From assembly GCF_003797775.2 (NCBI RefSeq), contig NZ_CP060725.1:1426001-1490000 (forward strand): a DNA stretch of 64,000 nt, given 5' to 3'. The stretch is from Sphingopyxis sp. OPL5 (lineage in GTDB: Bacteria > Pseudomonadota > Alphaproteobacteria > Sphingomonadales > Sphingomonadaceae). Position numbers and translations under genes: made by a program. Positions 52,671 through 64,000 of the stretch are shown here, in pieces (position 1 is the stretch's first letter; the number at the start of each line of letters is the position of its first letter). A model generated the notes under the pieces. It searched no databases, had not been told where the DNA came from, and was given only the letters and a program-made list of their open reading frames with translations.

Positions 52671-54710
52671 CTAAAATCCGAAATCAGCGCCGGTCAGCGT
52701 CGTCGCGACGACATTTTCCAGCACCAGGAACCGCCCGCTGCTATATTCGATCACCGTGTTGGCGCCCTGTTGCGAAAAATGCGACTGCAGCGACGCGAAG
52801 TCGATATAGCTGGCGCTGAGCTGGATCCGGTCGATCCCGCGTTCGAAGTCCCTGATATAGTCGATATCGTTGCCATGGGTGCCGATGAAGAAACGGTCCG
52901 CCCCCGCGCCGCCGACCAGGACGTCGCCCCCCGCGCCGCCGTCGAGGAAATCATTGCCGGCGCCGCCGATCAGCACGTCATTGCCGCCGCCGCCGTAAAG
53001 TTCGTCGTTGCCGTCCTCGCCGTAAAGCCCGTTCGCGCCGTTATTGCCATATAATTTGTCGTTGCCCCGCCCGCCGAGCAACGTCACCGCGGTGTTGCCT
53101 TCGGCGGAGATCAGATTGTCGAGCTCGTTACCGACGCCAAAGCTCGTGTTGCCCGACAGGTACAGATTCTCGACATTGGCGTAGAGATAGTAGCCGGCGC
53201 CGTTGATGTGGGCATAGACCGTATCGTTGCCGCCACCCACCGCCTCGAAGGTCAGGTCGTCGGGGGTGTCTACATAATATTTGTCGTCGCCGGCGCCGCC
53301 GTCCATCAGGTCATAGTCGCCCAGCGAGGCGTTGCGATCGCCGGTGCCGCCGTCCAGACTGTCGTTGCCTGCGCCCCCGACCAATATGTCGGTGAAGAAG
53401 CCGGTGCCGCCGAACAGGAAATCGTCGCCATCCTCGCCGTAAAGCGCATCGGCCTCCCCGGCCCCGTTGAGCGAGTCATTGCCGGTCCCGCCGGCGAGAT
53501 AATCGATCCCGCCGCCGCCAAACAGAAAGTCGTTGCCGGCTTCGCCGAACAGGCTGTCATTGCCCAGACCGCCGTTGATGCTGTCGTTGCCGCCGCCGCC
53601 GAGCAGCAATTCGCTCGCCTCGCCGCCGCGAATGTCATTGTCCTGCGCATTGCCCACCAGAAAGGTCAGGGTGTTCGAACTCGACCAGATATTTTCGATA
53701 TGGGCATGCGCGTACCAGCCGCCGTTCGCGATGCGGACGAGCGCGGTGTCGGTGCCTTCACCGGCATTTTCGAACGCGATGTCCCCGGCATGATCGATGC
53801 CATAGGTGTCGTTGCCGGTCCCGCCATACAGCGCGTCGGCGAATGTCGGATCGCTCGCGAAAAAGGAGGTGTCGAGCGAATCATTGCCCTCGCCCCCGAT
53901 CAGCACATCGACCCCCGTGCCGCCGCTCAGGGAGTCGTCGCCCGCCTCGCCGTACAACACGTCGTTGCCGGCATCGGAAAAGACCGAGTCATTACCCGCC
54001 CCGGCCAGGATCGTCATGTTGCCCGTCGGTGTCTTCACCCCGCCCAGCTCGGCCGAGGTCTCGATATAATTGTCGAGGTTATTGCCGACGATCGTCGCCG
54101 ACTCGCGAACCCCGTTCACTGTGCGCGTGCCCAGCACGCCGCGCAGCCATTCGACATTGGCGGGCATGTAAAACACGTTCCCGCTTCCCGGCGTCTCGCG
54201 ATAGAGCAGGATGATCGTGTCGCGTGTGCCCTCGCCGGGATTTTCGAAGATATAGTTCTGGTCAGCGAAGCGCACATAATAGGTGTCGTCACCAGTGCCG
54301 CCGTACATATAGGTCGTGCGGGTGCCCGTCTGAGCGGTCCCGAAGGTGGCCTCGGCGATCAGCGTGTCATTGCCCGCCTCACCGTACAGATAGCTGGTCT
54401 GGCGCCCGTTCGCAGGCAACCCCAGGCTGGCGAAATCGGCGTTTGCGAAGGCTTCGAGGCTGCCCTCCAGCGTATCATTGCCTTCGCCGCCATACAGCCT
54501 GTCGTTGCCGACCGTCGCGTAAAGCCGGTCGTTGCCGCCCTCGCCATATAAAATGTCGTCGCCGATGCCGCCATCGACCACGTCGTCGCCGCCGCCGGCA
54601 TGGACGATATCGTTGCCCTTGCCGGTGGCGATCTCGTCGGCGTCGGCGGTGCCGACAATGTCATCGACGCCATCGGTGCCGGGAATCACTTTTCTTGCAA
54701 CGGTCGCCAC
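52671..54710 (-). CDS. RTX calcium-binding repeat protein (copy 2, longer)
   Basis: 679 residues from a GTG at 54710 (ATVARKVIPGTD; GGAGA upstream). Two blocks of RTX repeats are separated by sequence containing two repeated segments (TYYVRFADQNYIFENPGEG; NGGWYAHAHIENIWSSSNTL). The C-terminus (YIRDFERGIDRIQLSASYID...LTGADFGF) matches that of copy 1. Likely exported by a type I system whose genes are outside the window. Copy 1 follows 90 bp downstream. Confidence 0.88.
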   Translation of the reverse strand: MATVARKVIPGTDGVDDIVGTADADEIATGKGNDIVHAGGGDDVVDGGIGDDILYGEGGNDRLYATVGNDRLYGGEGNDTLEGSLEAFANADFASLGLPANGRQTSYLYGEAGNDTLIAEATFGTAQTGTRTTYMYGGTGDDTYYVRFADQNYIFENPGEGTRDTIILLYRETPGSGNVFYMPANVEWLRGVLGTRTVNGVRESATIVGNNLDNYIETSAELGGVKTPTGNMTILAGAGNDSVFSDAGNDVLYGEAGDDSLSGGTGVDVLIGGEGNDSLDTSFFASDPTFADALYGGTGNDTYGIDHAGDIAFENAGEGTDTALVRIANGGWYAHAHIENIWSSSNTLTFLVGNAQDNDIRGGEASELLLGGGGNDSINGGLGNDSLFGEAGNDFLFGGGGIDYLAGGTGNDSLNGAGEADALYGEDGDDFLFGGTGFFTDILVGGAGNDSLDGGTGDRNASLGDYDLMDGGAGDDKYYVDTPDDLTFEAVGGGNDTVYAHINGAGYYLYANVENLYLSGNTSFGVGNELDNLISAEGNTAVTLLGGRGNDKLYGNNGANGLYGEDGNDELYGGGGNDVLIGGAGNDFLDGGAGGDVLVGGAGADRFFIGTHGNDIDYIRDFERGIDRIQLSASYIDFASLQSHFSQQGANTVIEYSSGRFLVLENVVATTLTGADFGF

Positions 54711-54984
54711 AGGATTCTCCCCACGGAAATGCACCAAAAGACAGACAGATGCGTCGCCCCCCACACCTGCCTAGATTCGCCCCGGCGCGCCGCCCATCCC
54801 AATAAATTTCGGGTGGGATGCCGCATGGGTCGTCGACGGGGCGCCCGATCGCGGCAGCTTGTGGGGTGGCCCCGGAGAACATCCCCGCTGCTTTGGCGCC
54901 GCGAATGTGCCATGGACGGAAAAACGCACTCTGACGGGTCGGGACCTTCGAACCCACCCTTTCCAGCCGGGACTATACCTTATC
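54711..54984. other. intergenic region between RTX copy 2 and the peptidase gene
   Basis: 274 bp between divergent genes. No open frame, RNA gene or repeat is recognisable. It should hold promoters for both directions, but no clear -35/-10 pair stands out. Confidence 0.5.
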
Positions 54985-56655
<1,671 letters not shown>

Positions 56656-56663
56656 ACCTCGGC

Positions 56664-56755
56664 ACCCTCACCCTTCCCACCGGTCTTGCCGACGGGCCCC
56701 TTCCCTCTCCCGCCGGGAGAGGGAGGGAGGCGCGAAGCGCCGGAAGGGTGAGGGT
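56664..56755. repeat. 92-bp palindromic repeat, copy 2 (opposite orientation to 19912-20003)
   Basis: Same ACCCTCACCCTTCC outer arms and the same three internal hairpins as copy 1, of identical length, with only a few base changes. It begins 9 bp after the peptidase stop. Confidence 0.88.
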
Positions 56756-56931
56756 GAAGGACTCGCCCGCATCCCTCGTTCCACCGCCAAAACTCCCCCT
56801 CTCGTCGCGCAAAGCGCACCGCTGATCGCGCGCCCGACGCCCCCGTGCAACATTGGCCACCACGCCGCGTAGCTTTTTCGCACGCGCGTCGGGGGGAAAC
56901 CCCACCCTGCGCCATTTCCAAGGAGCGACCC

Positions 56932-57180
56932 ATGCGTTTCACCCCCCTCATCGTCACCGGGGCCGCTGCCCTGCTACTGTCAGCCTGCGCCGCCAAGGAA
57001 GAGGTCGCCATGGCCCCGCCGCCGCCGCCGGGCGCCGTTCCGGGCAGCGTCGCCGCCGACCGCGACGGCGATGGCATCATCGACGGCTATTACACCGCCG
57101 ACGGCATCTATCACCCGAACCAGCCGGCTTACACCCCGCCGCCCCCGCCGCCGCCGACCCGTATCGGCGAAAAGGGCTGA
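56932..57180 (+). CDS. small proline-rich lipoprotein
   Basis: 82 residues with AAGGAG upstream. Lipobox LLSAC at about residues 15-19 (mature Cys19). Proline runs (MAPPPPPGAVPG and YTPPPPPPPTR) flank a DRDGDGIIDGYY motif, which resembles a single calcium-binding EF-like/dockerin loop. Function unknown. The gene leads directly to the L,D-transpeptidase 16 bp downstream. Confidence 0.78.
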   Translation: MRFTPLIVTGAAALLLSACAAKEEVAMAPPPPPGAVPGSVAADRDGDGIIDGYYTADGIYHPNQPAYTPPPPPPPTRIGEKG

Positions 57181-57196
57181 TCGCCCTTTGGACCAG

Positions 57197-58498
57197 ATGA
57201 CATGCCGGGGAATGCGGCGGCGCTGCATTCCCCTTTTGATCGCCCTGATGGCGGCCGGCCCCCCGGCCCTGGCCGCTGCCCCGCCAGCAAAGGCCAGCGC
57301 CGCCACCGGTTTGGACACCGCGCTGCGCGAACAGGCGAGCGGCGACATCAGACGCTTCTACGCCGAGCGCGGCTACAAACCGCTCTGGGTCCGCGCGGGC
57401 CGGATCGGCCCGCAGGCCGACACCCTGCTCGGCTACCTCGCCTCGGCCGATCTCGACGGCCTCAAACCCTATCGCGTCGACAAGCTGCGCGCGCTGATCC
57501 GCGAAGCACAAGGCGGCCGCGCCGAGGCGGTCGCGAGCGCCGAACTTGCGCTGTCTGACGCCTTCGCCTCCTATGTCCGCGACCAGCGCAAACCCGGCAA
57601 GGACCGCACCGTCTACGCCGACAAATCGCTCAAACCCAAGCGCCCCGAAGCGCTCACCGTGTTGCGCGCCGCCGCCTTCCCCAAGGATTTCGGCGCGTAC
57701 ATGACCGGCATGGACTGGATGAGCGAGGACTATGTCCGCCTCCGCACCCTCGCCGGGCAGGCCGCGAAACGCGGCGCCTCGCGCGACCAGATCGACCGCC
57801 TCCGCCTCAACCTCGACCGCGCGCGCATCCTGCCCGGGCCATGGGTCCATCATGTCGTCGTCGACGCCTCGTCGGGCCAGCTCAGCTATTACAGCGCCGG
57901 CAAGCGCGTCGGCACGATGAAGGTCGTCGTCGGCGCCCCCGCCACCCCCACGCCGTTGCTCGCGGGCCAGCTGCAATGGGCGATCCTCAACCCCTATTGG
58001 AACGTCCCCGACTATCTCGCGCAGAACAGCATCGCGCCCAAGGTGCTCGCCGGCCGCAGCCTCGCCTCGCTGCGCATGGAGGCGCTGTCGGACTGGAGTC
58101 CCGGGGCGCGCAAGCTCGACCCGTCCGAAATCGACTGGACCGCGGTCGCCTCGGGCCAGCGGGTCTTGCGCCTGCGCGAACTGCCCGGCGGCGCCAATTC
58201 GATGGGGCGGGTCAAATATCTCTTCCCGAACAAGCTCGGCATCTACCTTCACGACACCCCCGACCGCGCCCTGCTCAAGAAGGACGACCGTCACTTCAGC
58301 AACGGCTGCATCCGGCTGGAGAACGCCGCCGAGCTCGGCCAGTGGCTGCTCCAGCGCTCGATCAAATCGAAATCCACCGCCCCCGAACAGGCGGTCGCGC
58401 TGCCGCACGAAGTCCCGGTCTACCTCACCTACCTCACGCCTGTTGCTACCAAACAGGGCGTCGCGTTCCGCGAGGATGTGTACGGCCGCGACGGGTAG
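57197..58498 (+). CDS. L,D-transpeptidase, YcbB type
   Basis: 433 residues with a signal peptide. An N-terminal domain (residues about 50-215) carries the peptidoglycan-binding-like part. The YkuD domain has the catalytic HFSNGCIRLEN motif (catalytic Cys near residue 370). It forms 3-3 crosslinks or attaches proteins to peptidoglycan. Start 57197 is used; 57212 is a possible alternative directly before the signal peptide. The small lipoprotein upstream may be cotranscribed. Confidence 0.9.
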   Translation: MTCRGMRRRCIPLLIALMAAGPPALAAAPPAKASAATGLDTALREQASGDIRRFYAERGYKPLWVRAGRIGPQADTLLGYLASADLDGLKPYRVDKLRALIREAQGGRAEAVASAELALSDAFASYVRDQRKPGKDRTVYADKSLKPKRPEALTVLRAAAFPKDFGAYMTGMDWMSEDYVRLRTLAGQAAKRGASRDQIDRLRLNLDRARILPGPWVHHVVVDASSGQLSYYSAGKRVGTMKVVVGAPATPTPLLAGQLQWAILNPYWNVPDYLAQNSIAPKVLAGRSLASLRMEALSDWSPGARKLDPSEIDWTAVASGQRVLRLRELPGGANSMGRVKYLFPNKLGIYLHDTPDRALLKKDDRHFSNGCIRLENAAELGQWLLQRSIKSKSTAPEQAVALPHEVPVYLTYLTPVATKQGVAFREDVYGRDG

Positions 58499-58504
58499 CA
58501 AAAT

Positions 58505-58637
58505 CCTCCCTGTGGCGAAGCCATGGGGAGGTGGCAGCGCGAAGCGCTGACGGAGGGGCAATGGCGCAAGCGTCGCTGGCCCCTCCACCATTCGCTTCGC
58601 GAACGGTCCCCCTCCCCATCGCTGCGCGACGGGGAGG
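58505..58637. repeat. 133-bp palindromic element, copy 3 (CCTCCCTGTGGCGAAGCCAT start)
   Basis: Same family as 27234-27376, 34199-34343 and 59624-59757. The arms have diverged slightly (right end CGACGGGGAGG). It separates the L,D-transpeptidase from the convergent EamA transporter. Confidence 0.9.
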
Positions 58638-58641
58638 ATCG

Positions 58642-59526
58642 TCAGCGCACCTCGCGCTCGACCAGCAACGCGGTCGCCGGCTTGCGCCGGATCGCCACGA
58701 TCAGCACCCCGACCATCGCCAGCCCGCCGCCGATCGCCATGCGCAGGTCGAAATGATCGTGGGTGATCCACACCCCGAACCCGATCGTTGCCAGCGGCGT
58801 CATCAGCGTCAGCGGCGCGAGCAGATTGGCCTCATAGCGGTCGATCAGGTGATAATAGACCGAATGCGCGCCAACCGAGACGATCAGCGCGGTGAACAGC
58901 ACCGCGACGAGGAAGGGCCAGCCGACCGCCAGCGCCGCCGCCAGTTGCCCCTGCTCGAAAGCCGCCGACGCGAAGCCCAGCGCGGTCACCGATACCAGTC
59001 CCACCCACGCCTGAAAACGGAACGGCGCGACATTGTCGACCTGCTTCATCAGCACCGCCCCGGCGGCGCCCGAAAAGGCCGAGGCGGCGATCAGCCACAG
59101 CCCCGTCGACAGCGCGAAGCCGGGACGCCAGGTGACGATCAGCACGCCGACGAGCGTCAGCGCGATCCCCAGCCCGCGCCGCCAGTGGATGCGCTCGCCG
59201 AGGATCAGCACCGACAGCAGCATCGTGAAGGGCACCCCCATCTGCAGCACGATCGCCGCCGAGGACGGCGAGGTCGTTTGTAGTCCGACGAACAAAAGCG
59301 CGAAACTGCCGCCGCCCAGGCACAAAGCGATGGCGACGATCCGCCAGGCCGGGCGCGGCATCGGCAGCAGCCAGGGCAGCATCACCGCCGCGACCACGGC
59401 GAAGCGCAGCGCCGCATAGAAAAGCGGCGGAATCGCCCAGCTGTCGACGATGATCTTGCTCAGCACATTGTTGAACGCCCAGATCAGGCAAACCGCAACG
59501 AGGAGGAGGAAATCGCGGACGCGCAC
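58642..59526 (-). CDS. EamA/DMT-family transporter
   Basis: 294 residues with ten transmembrane helices (two EamA halves of five). The GTG at 59526 (VRVRDFLLLVAVCLIWAFNN) is the start; the open frame further upstream is only repeat-derived. Drug/metabolite transporter, substrate unknown. Flanked by two copies of the CCTCCCTG element. Confidence 0.88.
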   Translation of the reverse strand: MRVRDFLLLVAVCLIWAFNNVLSKIIVDSWAIPPLFYAALRFAVVAAVMLPWLLPMPRPAWRIVAIALCLGGGSFALLFVGLQTTSPSSAAIVLQMGVPFTMLLSVLILGERIHWRRGLGIALTLVGVLIVTWRPGFALSTGLWLIAASAFSGAAGAVLMKQVDNVAPFRFQAWVGLVSVTALGFASAAFEQGQLAAALAVGWPFLVAVLFTALIVSVGAHSVYYHLIDRYEANLLAPLTLMTPLATIGFGVWITHDHFDLRMAIGGGLAMVGVLIVAIRRKPATALLVEREVR

Positions 59527-59623
59527 CGTTTCACCCGAATGGCGGAAAGCCGGACGTCCGCACTGGCTGGGGGCGTTAGCAGAAGGCGGTCGCGAGGGAA
59601 GCCATTGTGTCGGGTAATATGAT

Positions 59624-59757
59624 CCTCCCTGTCGCGCAGCGATGGGGAGGGGGACCGCTCGCGTAGCGAGTGGTGGAGGGGCCAACGACGCCGCGTCATG
59701 GCCCCTCCGTCAGCGGCTTCGCCGCTGCCACCTCCCCATGGCTGCGCCACAGGGAGG
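59624..59757. repeat. 134-bp palindromic element, copy 4 (CCTCCCTGTCGCGCAGCGAT start)
   Basis: Fourth copy of the CCTCCCTG element, upstream of the EamA transporter and downstream of the MocR-type gene. It shares the internal CGTCAGCGGCTTCGCCGCTG segment with copy 2. Confidence 0.9.
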
Positions 59758-59797
59758 ATTTGGGTCAGGCGCCGGCACTTGTTGCCCGCAGCATCCG

Positions 59798-61135
59798 CTA
59801 CCCCGCCAATTCCATCTCCAGCACTGTCAGCCCGCGCGCTAGCACCGCGCGCGTTACCGCGCCGCCCAGCGACACGCGCAAAGCCGCCCCACCGCCCTCG
59901 CCCGCCGCAAAGGCATCGGCGGCGATCGCGGTCACCCCCGCACCGCGCAGCGCCTCGGCAATCCGCCCCTGGTCGGCCCCGGCGGGCAAGGGCACCCACA
60001 GATGATAGCCGCAGGGGTGCGCCGCATAGCTGCCCGCGGGCAATATCTCCGCTGCAAGGCCCTGCCGCGCCACCGCCTCGGCGCGCGTCTCGGCGACCAG
60101 CCGGTCATAGCTGCCGTCCTCCAGCCAGCGCGTCACCAGCGCGGCATCGAGCGGCGGCGCCATCACGCAGCTCTTGTGCACCTCGGCGGCCAGCGCCAGC
60201 GCCTCACGCACCGACGGCGCGCGCACATGCGCGACGCGCAGCGCCGGCGACAGGATCTTCGAACAACTCGCGACATAAGTTCCCAACTCGGGCGCGAAGC
60301 TGGTCAGTGGCGCGATCGCCTGCTCGGGAAGCTGGCCATAGGCGTCATCCTCGATGATCCGCACCCCGTGCCGCCGCGCCACCTCGGCCAGCGCCCGCCG
60401 CTCGCCGGCGTCCAGCGTGCGTGTCGTCGGATTGTCGTTGGTCGGCACCACATAGAGCGCCGCCACTTTGGTGGTCCGGCACAGCGCCTCCAGCGCGTCG
60501 GCGTCCATCGCCGCCAGCGGCGCAAGCCTCAGCCCCGCCTTGCGCGCCAGCTGCAGGAACACCGAATAGATATGTGCCCCGCACGCCACCACGTCGCCGG
60601 GCTGCAACGTCGCCGCGACGATCGCGTGCAGCGCATTTTGCGCCCCCGCGGTGACGATCACCGCGTCGGCCGAACAGGCCAGCCCCAGCCGCGCGAAAAT
60701 CGCAGCGCCCGCCGCACGGTCAGCCGCGCGCCCGCCTGCCGGTGTGTAGTGCAATCGCCCGCCCGCACCCGGCGCGCGCAGCAACGCGCTCGCGGTGCGC
60801 TCCCACGCCGCAAGCAACGATCCGCCCACGACCTCGGGCGGCATGTTCATGCCGGTGTCGAGCGGCGGCGGCCCCGCCGCGATCGCATCCTGCGGCAGGA
60901 TGAAGCTCCCCGCCCGTCCACGCGCTCCGATCAGTCCGCGCTGGCGCGCCTGGTCATAGCCCTTGGTGACGGTGGTCAGGTCGATCCCCAGCCGCGCCGC
61001 CAGGTCGCGCTGCGGCGGCAGGCGGTCACCCGCACGCAGCAGCCCGGTCTCGACCGCCGCAGCGATGCTGTCGGCGATCGCCAGATATTTGGCGCCCGGC
61101 GTTTCGCTCAGGTCGGGAACCCATACCTCAGGCAT
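59798..61135 (-). CDS. MocR-type GntR/aminotransferase regulator
   Basis: 445 residues: a GntR winged-helix (about 15-80, GDRLPPQRDLAARLGIDLTT) joined to a fold-type-I PLP domain. PLP lysine is in SCSKILSPALR, with NDNPTTRTL and DDAYGQLP at the cofactor. MocR proteins regulate amino-acid or vitamin metabolism genes, typically via direct-repeat operators. It overlaps the DUF983 gene by 8 bp, and a pair of 12-bp direct repeats lies upstream of that gene. Confidence 0.9.
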   Translation of the reverse strand: MPEVWVPDLSETPGAKYLAIADSIAAAVETGLLRAGDRLPPQRDLAARLGIDLTTVTKGYDQARQRGLIGARGRAGSFILPQDAIAAGPPPLDTGMNMPPEVVGGSLLAAWERTASALLRAPGAGGRLHYTPAGGRAADRAAGAAIFARLGLACSADAVIVTAGAQNALHAIVAATLQPGDVVACGAHIYSVFLQLARKAGLRLAPLAAMDADALEALCRTTKVAALYVVPTNDNPTTRTLDAGERRALAEVARRHGVRIIEDDAYGQLPEQAIAPLTSFAPELGTYVASCSKILSPALRVAHVRAPSVREALALAAEVHKSCVMAPPLDAALVTRWLEDGSYDRLVAETRAEAVARQGLAAEILPAGSYAAHPCGYHLWVPLPAGADQGRIAEALRGAGVTAIAADAFAAGEGGGAALRVSLGGAVTRAVLARGLTVLEMELAG

Positions 61136-61568
61136 CGCCGTCGCTCGTCGCCTCCCGTTTCGCCCGCGCGTTCAGCTCGGCCCACAGTGCGCCGGTCCCC
61201 GCTTCCTGCGCCTTGTTCACATATTGCGACGCGACGAGCCAGCCCTTGATCGGGTGCAACATCAGCAGGCACGGCACGATCATCAGCGGCAACGAGGTCA
61301 ACAGATGCACCCACCACGGCGGGTTCAGCGCGACCTCGAACCACACGACGAGGAACAGCAAGGGAAAGGCGACGAAGCACAGCGAGAAGAACGCCGGGCC
61401 GTCGTCGGGCGTCGCGAAATCATAATCGAGCCCGCACGTGTCGCAATGGTCGGCGACTTTCAGCCAGCGCCGGAACATCTTTCCCTCGCCGCACCGCGGG
61501 CACAGCCCATGCAGCCCCGCCCGATAGATCCACCGCCATTTGTCGCGACCCTCAAGCTCGCCGGTCAT
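61128..61568 (-). CDS. DUF983-family membrane protein
   Basis: 146 residues from an ATG at 61568 (MTGELEGRDKWRWIYRAGLH) with AGGATG spacing upstream; nearby ATG codons at 61577 and 61616 are alternatives. A zinc-finger-like Cys set (LCPRCGEGKMF; CDTCGLDYDF) precedes two membrane helices. Often encoded near heme-copper oxidase genes in other bacteria; here it is coupled to a MocR regulator. Confidence 0.85.
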   Translation of the reverse strand: MTGELEGRDKWRWIYRAGLHGLCPRCGEGKMFRRWLKVADHCDTCGLDYDFATPDDGPAFFSLCFVAFPLLFLVVWFEVALNPPWWVHLLTSLPLMIVPCLLMLHPIKGWLVASQYVNKAQEAGTGALWAELNARAKREATSDGDA

Positions 61569-61600
61569 CGTCTTCATCCTGCATGTTACCGTGCATATAT

Positions 61601-61624
61601 CCATACACAATACCATACATAATA
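61601..61624. promoter_or_regulatory. 12-bp direct repeats upstream of the DUF983-MocR operon
   Basis: CCATACACAATA and CCATACATAATA are adjacent, identical in 11 of 12 positions. They lie about 35 bp upstream of the start, in AT-rich sequence. Tandem direct repeats are typical MocR operator structure, so autoregulation by the downstream MocR gene is inferred. Confidence 0.55.
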
Positions 61625-61658
61625 TCGAGACGTTGCGGAGTCAATATTTGCGAAACGT

Positions 61659-62723
61659 TCAGCAGGCGGGAACGGGCGCCGCCCCCGTCGCCGCGGGCCA
61701 GCGCAGTTCATAGGTAACGAGAAAGCCGTCATGATCCGACAATCGCGGGCTGTCCGGACGGCCGTCGAACATCGCCTCGGCGCGCAGCGGCCGGATCGTC
61801 AGCCGCTCGCCGTTCGCGAAAAACTGCAGGTCCTGCGTATCCATCCACGGCGCGTCGCCGTCCCACGACAGCGCGACCGTGCATCCCGCCGCGGGGTCGA
61901 TGCAGACCTCGTGCACGAGAGTCAGCGGGTGATGCGCGGAAAACCCCTCCCACCGCGCCTCCGAATGGCGCATGTTGAAATCGCCGCCAAAGATCAACGC
62001 ACTCTCGGGCGCCTGCGTCCGCGCGATGAAGTCCGACGCCGCGACCGCCTGACGCGCATGCGCTTCCAGATTGCGCGTTTCGGCGACCCCCGACGCCTCG
62101 CGCGAATTCATATGCGTGTTATAGATGTCGATCGGTCCCGGCACCCCGGGCAGGTGGACGCGCGCGAGCATGACGCCCTTGTTCGCGAGGCAATCGAGTC
62201 CCGCACAGGCGCGCCGGCCAAAAGCGTCGGTCTCGGTCGCGACGATCGGGTAGCGCGACGCGATGGCGAGCCCGCCGCCGAGCAGGCGAAGGCCGACCTC
62301 ACCCCTCAGCGGCTTCGCCGTCCCCGGCATCCGCCCGTTCGCGGCGGAGGGCGAATCGGTGCGCCGCGGGCCGGGCACGATCGCGGGATAGCCGCTCGCG
62401 GCGACCGCACGCTTCGCGGCGGGGCTGAACATCTCCTGGAACAGCACGACGTCGGGCGCGGTGCCCGCCGCGTGCATCGCCGCCAGCCGCGACCCGATCT
62501 CGGCCAGTTCGCGCGCGCGTCCCTTGCGCGCCGGCCAGCCCAGCCCTTCCAGATTATAGGTCAGCACCGACAGCGTCGCGGTCCGGCTTTCGCTCTCGGT
62601 CCGGACCGGCATCGCGGGGGCCGCCGCGCAGGACATCATACGCAGCGGCGGCTTGGGGCCGCAGGCGGCGAGCAGCGATGCGCCGCACGCGATCAGGATC
62701 ATCTGGGCATAACGGGGGGTCAT
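61659..62723 (-). CDS. lipoprotein of the endonuclease/exonuclease/phosphatase (EEP) superfamily
   Basis: 354 residues. Lipobox ASLLAAC (Cys near residue 21). EEP motifs: LTYNLEGLG, LFQEMF (metal-binding Glu), DIYNTHMNSRE, GGDFNMRHSEA and LSDHDGFLV (catalytic His). It resembles sphingomyelinase or DNase I-like hydrolases. The substrate is not evident. Envelope location is expected from the lipid anchor. Confidence 0.86.
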   Translation of the reverse strand: MTPRYAQMILIACGASLLAACGPKPPLRMMSCAAAPAMPVRTESESRTATLSVLTYNLEGLGWPARKGRARELAEIGSRLAAMHAAGTAPDVVLFQEMFSPAAKRAVAASGYPAIVPGPRRTDSPSAANGRMPGTAKPLRGEVGLRLLGGGLAIASRYPIVATETDAFGRRACAGLDCLANKGVMLARVHLPGVPGPIDIYNTHMNSREASGVAETRNLEAHARQAVAASDFIARTQAPESALIFGGDFNMRHSEARWEGFSAHHPLTLVHEVCIDPAAGCTVALSWDGDAPWMDTQDLQFFANGERLTIRPLRAEAMFDGRPDSPRLSDHDGFLVTYELRWPAATGAAPVPAC

Positions 62724-62810
62724 CGCACCAGCCCATATCGCCGCATCGCCGATCCGTCACCGGTTCCGAGACGGATTGGCGGCGCGGCGTGGCGGGGCTA
62801 TGCCACGACC

Positions 62811-64000
<1,190 letters not shown>

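Overview
The window is a high-GC, gene-dense chromosomal segment from an alphaproteobacterium of the order Sphingomonadales, most like Sphingopyxis or a close relative. The signs are sphingomonad-type small gene families, exosortase-A-associated glycosylation genes, an intracellular PHA depolymerase, DUF6127/DUF2793 genes in a gene transfer agent (GTA) cluster, and many short palindromic repeats between genes. No rRNA, tRNA, CRISPR array or classical insertion sequence is visible.

Layout. 1-5.0 kb: a YfiN-like diguanylate cyclase (cut by the window edge) with its OmpA-type lipoprotein partner, galU, aqpZ, a soluble CBS/methyl-accepting receptor and a small lipoprotein. 5.0-7.3 kb: a self-cleaving S24 repressor divergent from a two-gene small-protein operon, with palindromic operators between them, then a membrane protein. 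7.3-10.1 kb: exosortase-associated glycosyltransferase, a 49-residue membrane protein and an O-glycosylation ligase. 10.2-23 kb: housekeeping and metabolic genes, including topoisomerase IB, MscS, a MaoC/thiolase group, SoxR, PhaZ, a YjhX-family toxin, an MsbA-like ABC transporter and ExbD behind a Zur-like site. 23.2-24.4 kb: OmpA.

24.5-42.5 kb: a complete-looking but lesion-rich GTA cluster on the minus strand. In transcription order it encodes TerS, TerL, portal, DUF6127, prohead protease, capsid, S74-type fibre, connector, tail terminator, tail tube, gp10, tail chaperone, gp11, DUF2460, DUF2163, NlpC/P60, gp15 and DUF2793. At least six single-base frameshifts and one in-frame amber codon interrupt it. 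Palindromic repeats sit at six gene junctions, and three small secreted-protein genes (two on the opposite strand, one with an intrinsic terminator) are lodged inside. No comparable damage is visible in the flanking genes, so the cluster looks as if it is decaying, although sequencing error in G/C runs must be excluded.

42.6-45.4 kb: a GIY-YIG nuclease gene between inverted repeats, then a low-GC two-gene module (EcoRI-family adenine methyltransferase plus DUF262-HNH nuclease) that looks like a transferred restriction-modification or anti-phage system. 45.6-50.2 kb: a HerA-like ATPase, a transmembrane Ser/Thr kinase and a convergent ECF sigma factor. 50.3-54.7 kb: a 2OG-Fe(II) oxygenase and two tandem RTX proteins. 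55-64 kb: M28 peptidase, lipoprotein, L,D-transpeptidase, EamA transporter, MocR-type regulator, DUF983 protein, a secreted EEP hydrolase, a phosphoribosyltransferase and adenosine deaminase (cut by the window edge).
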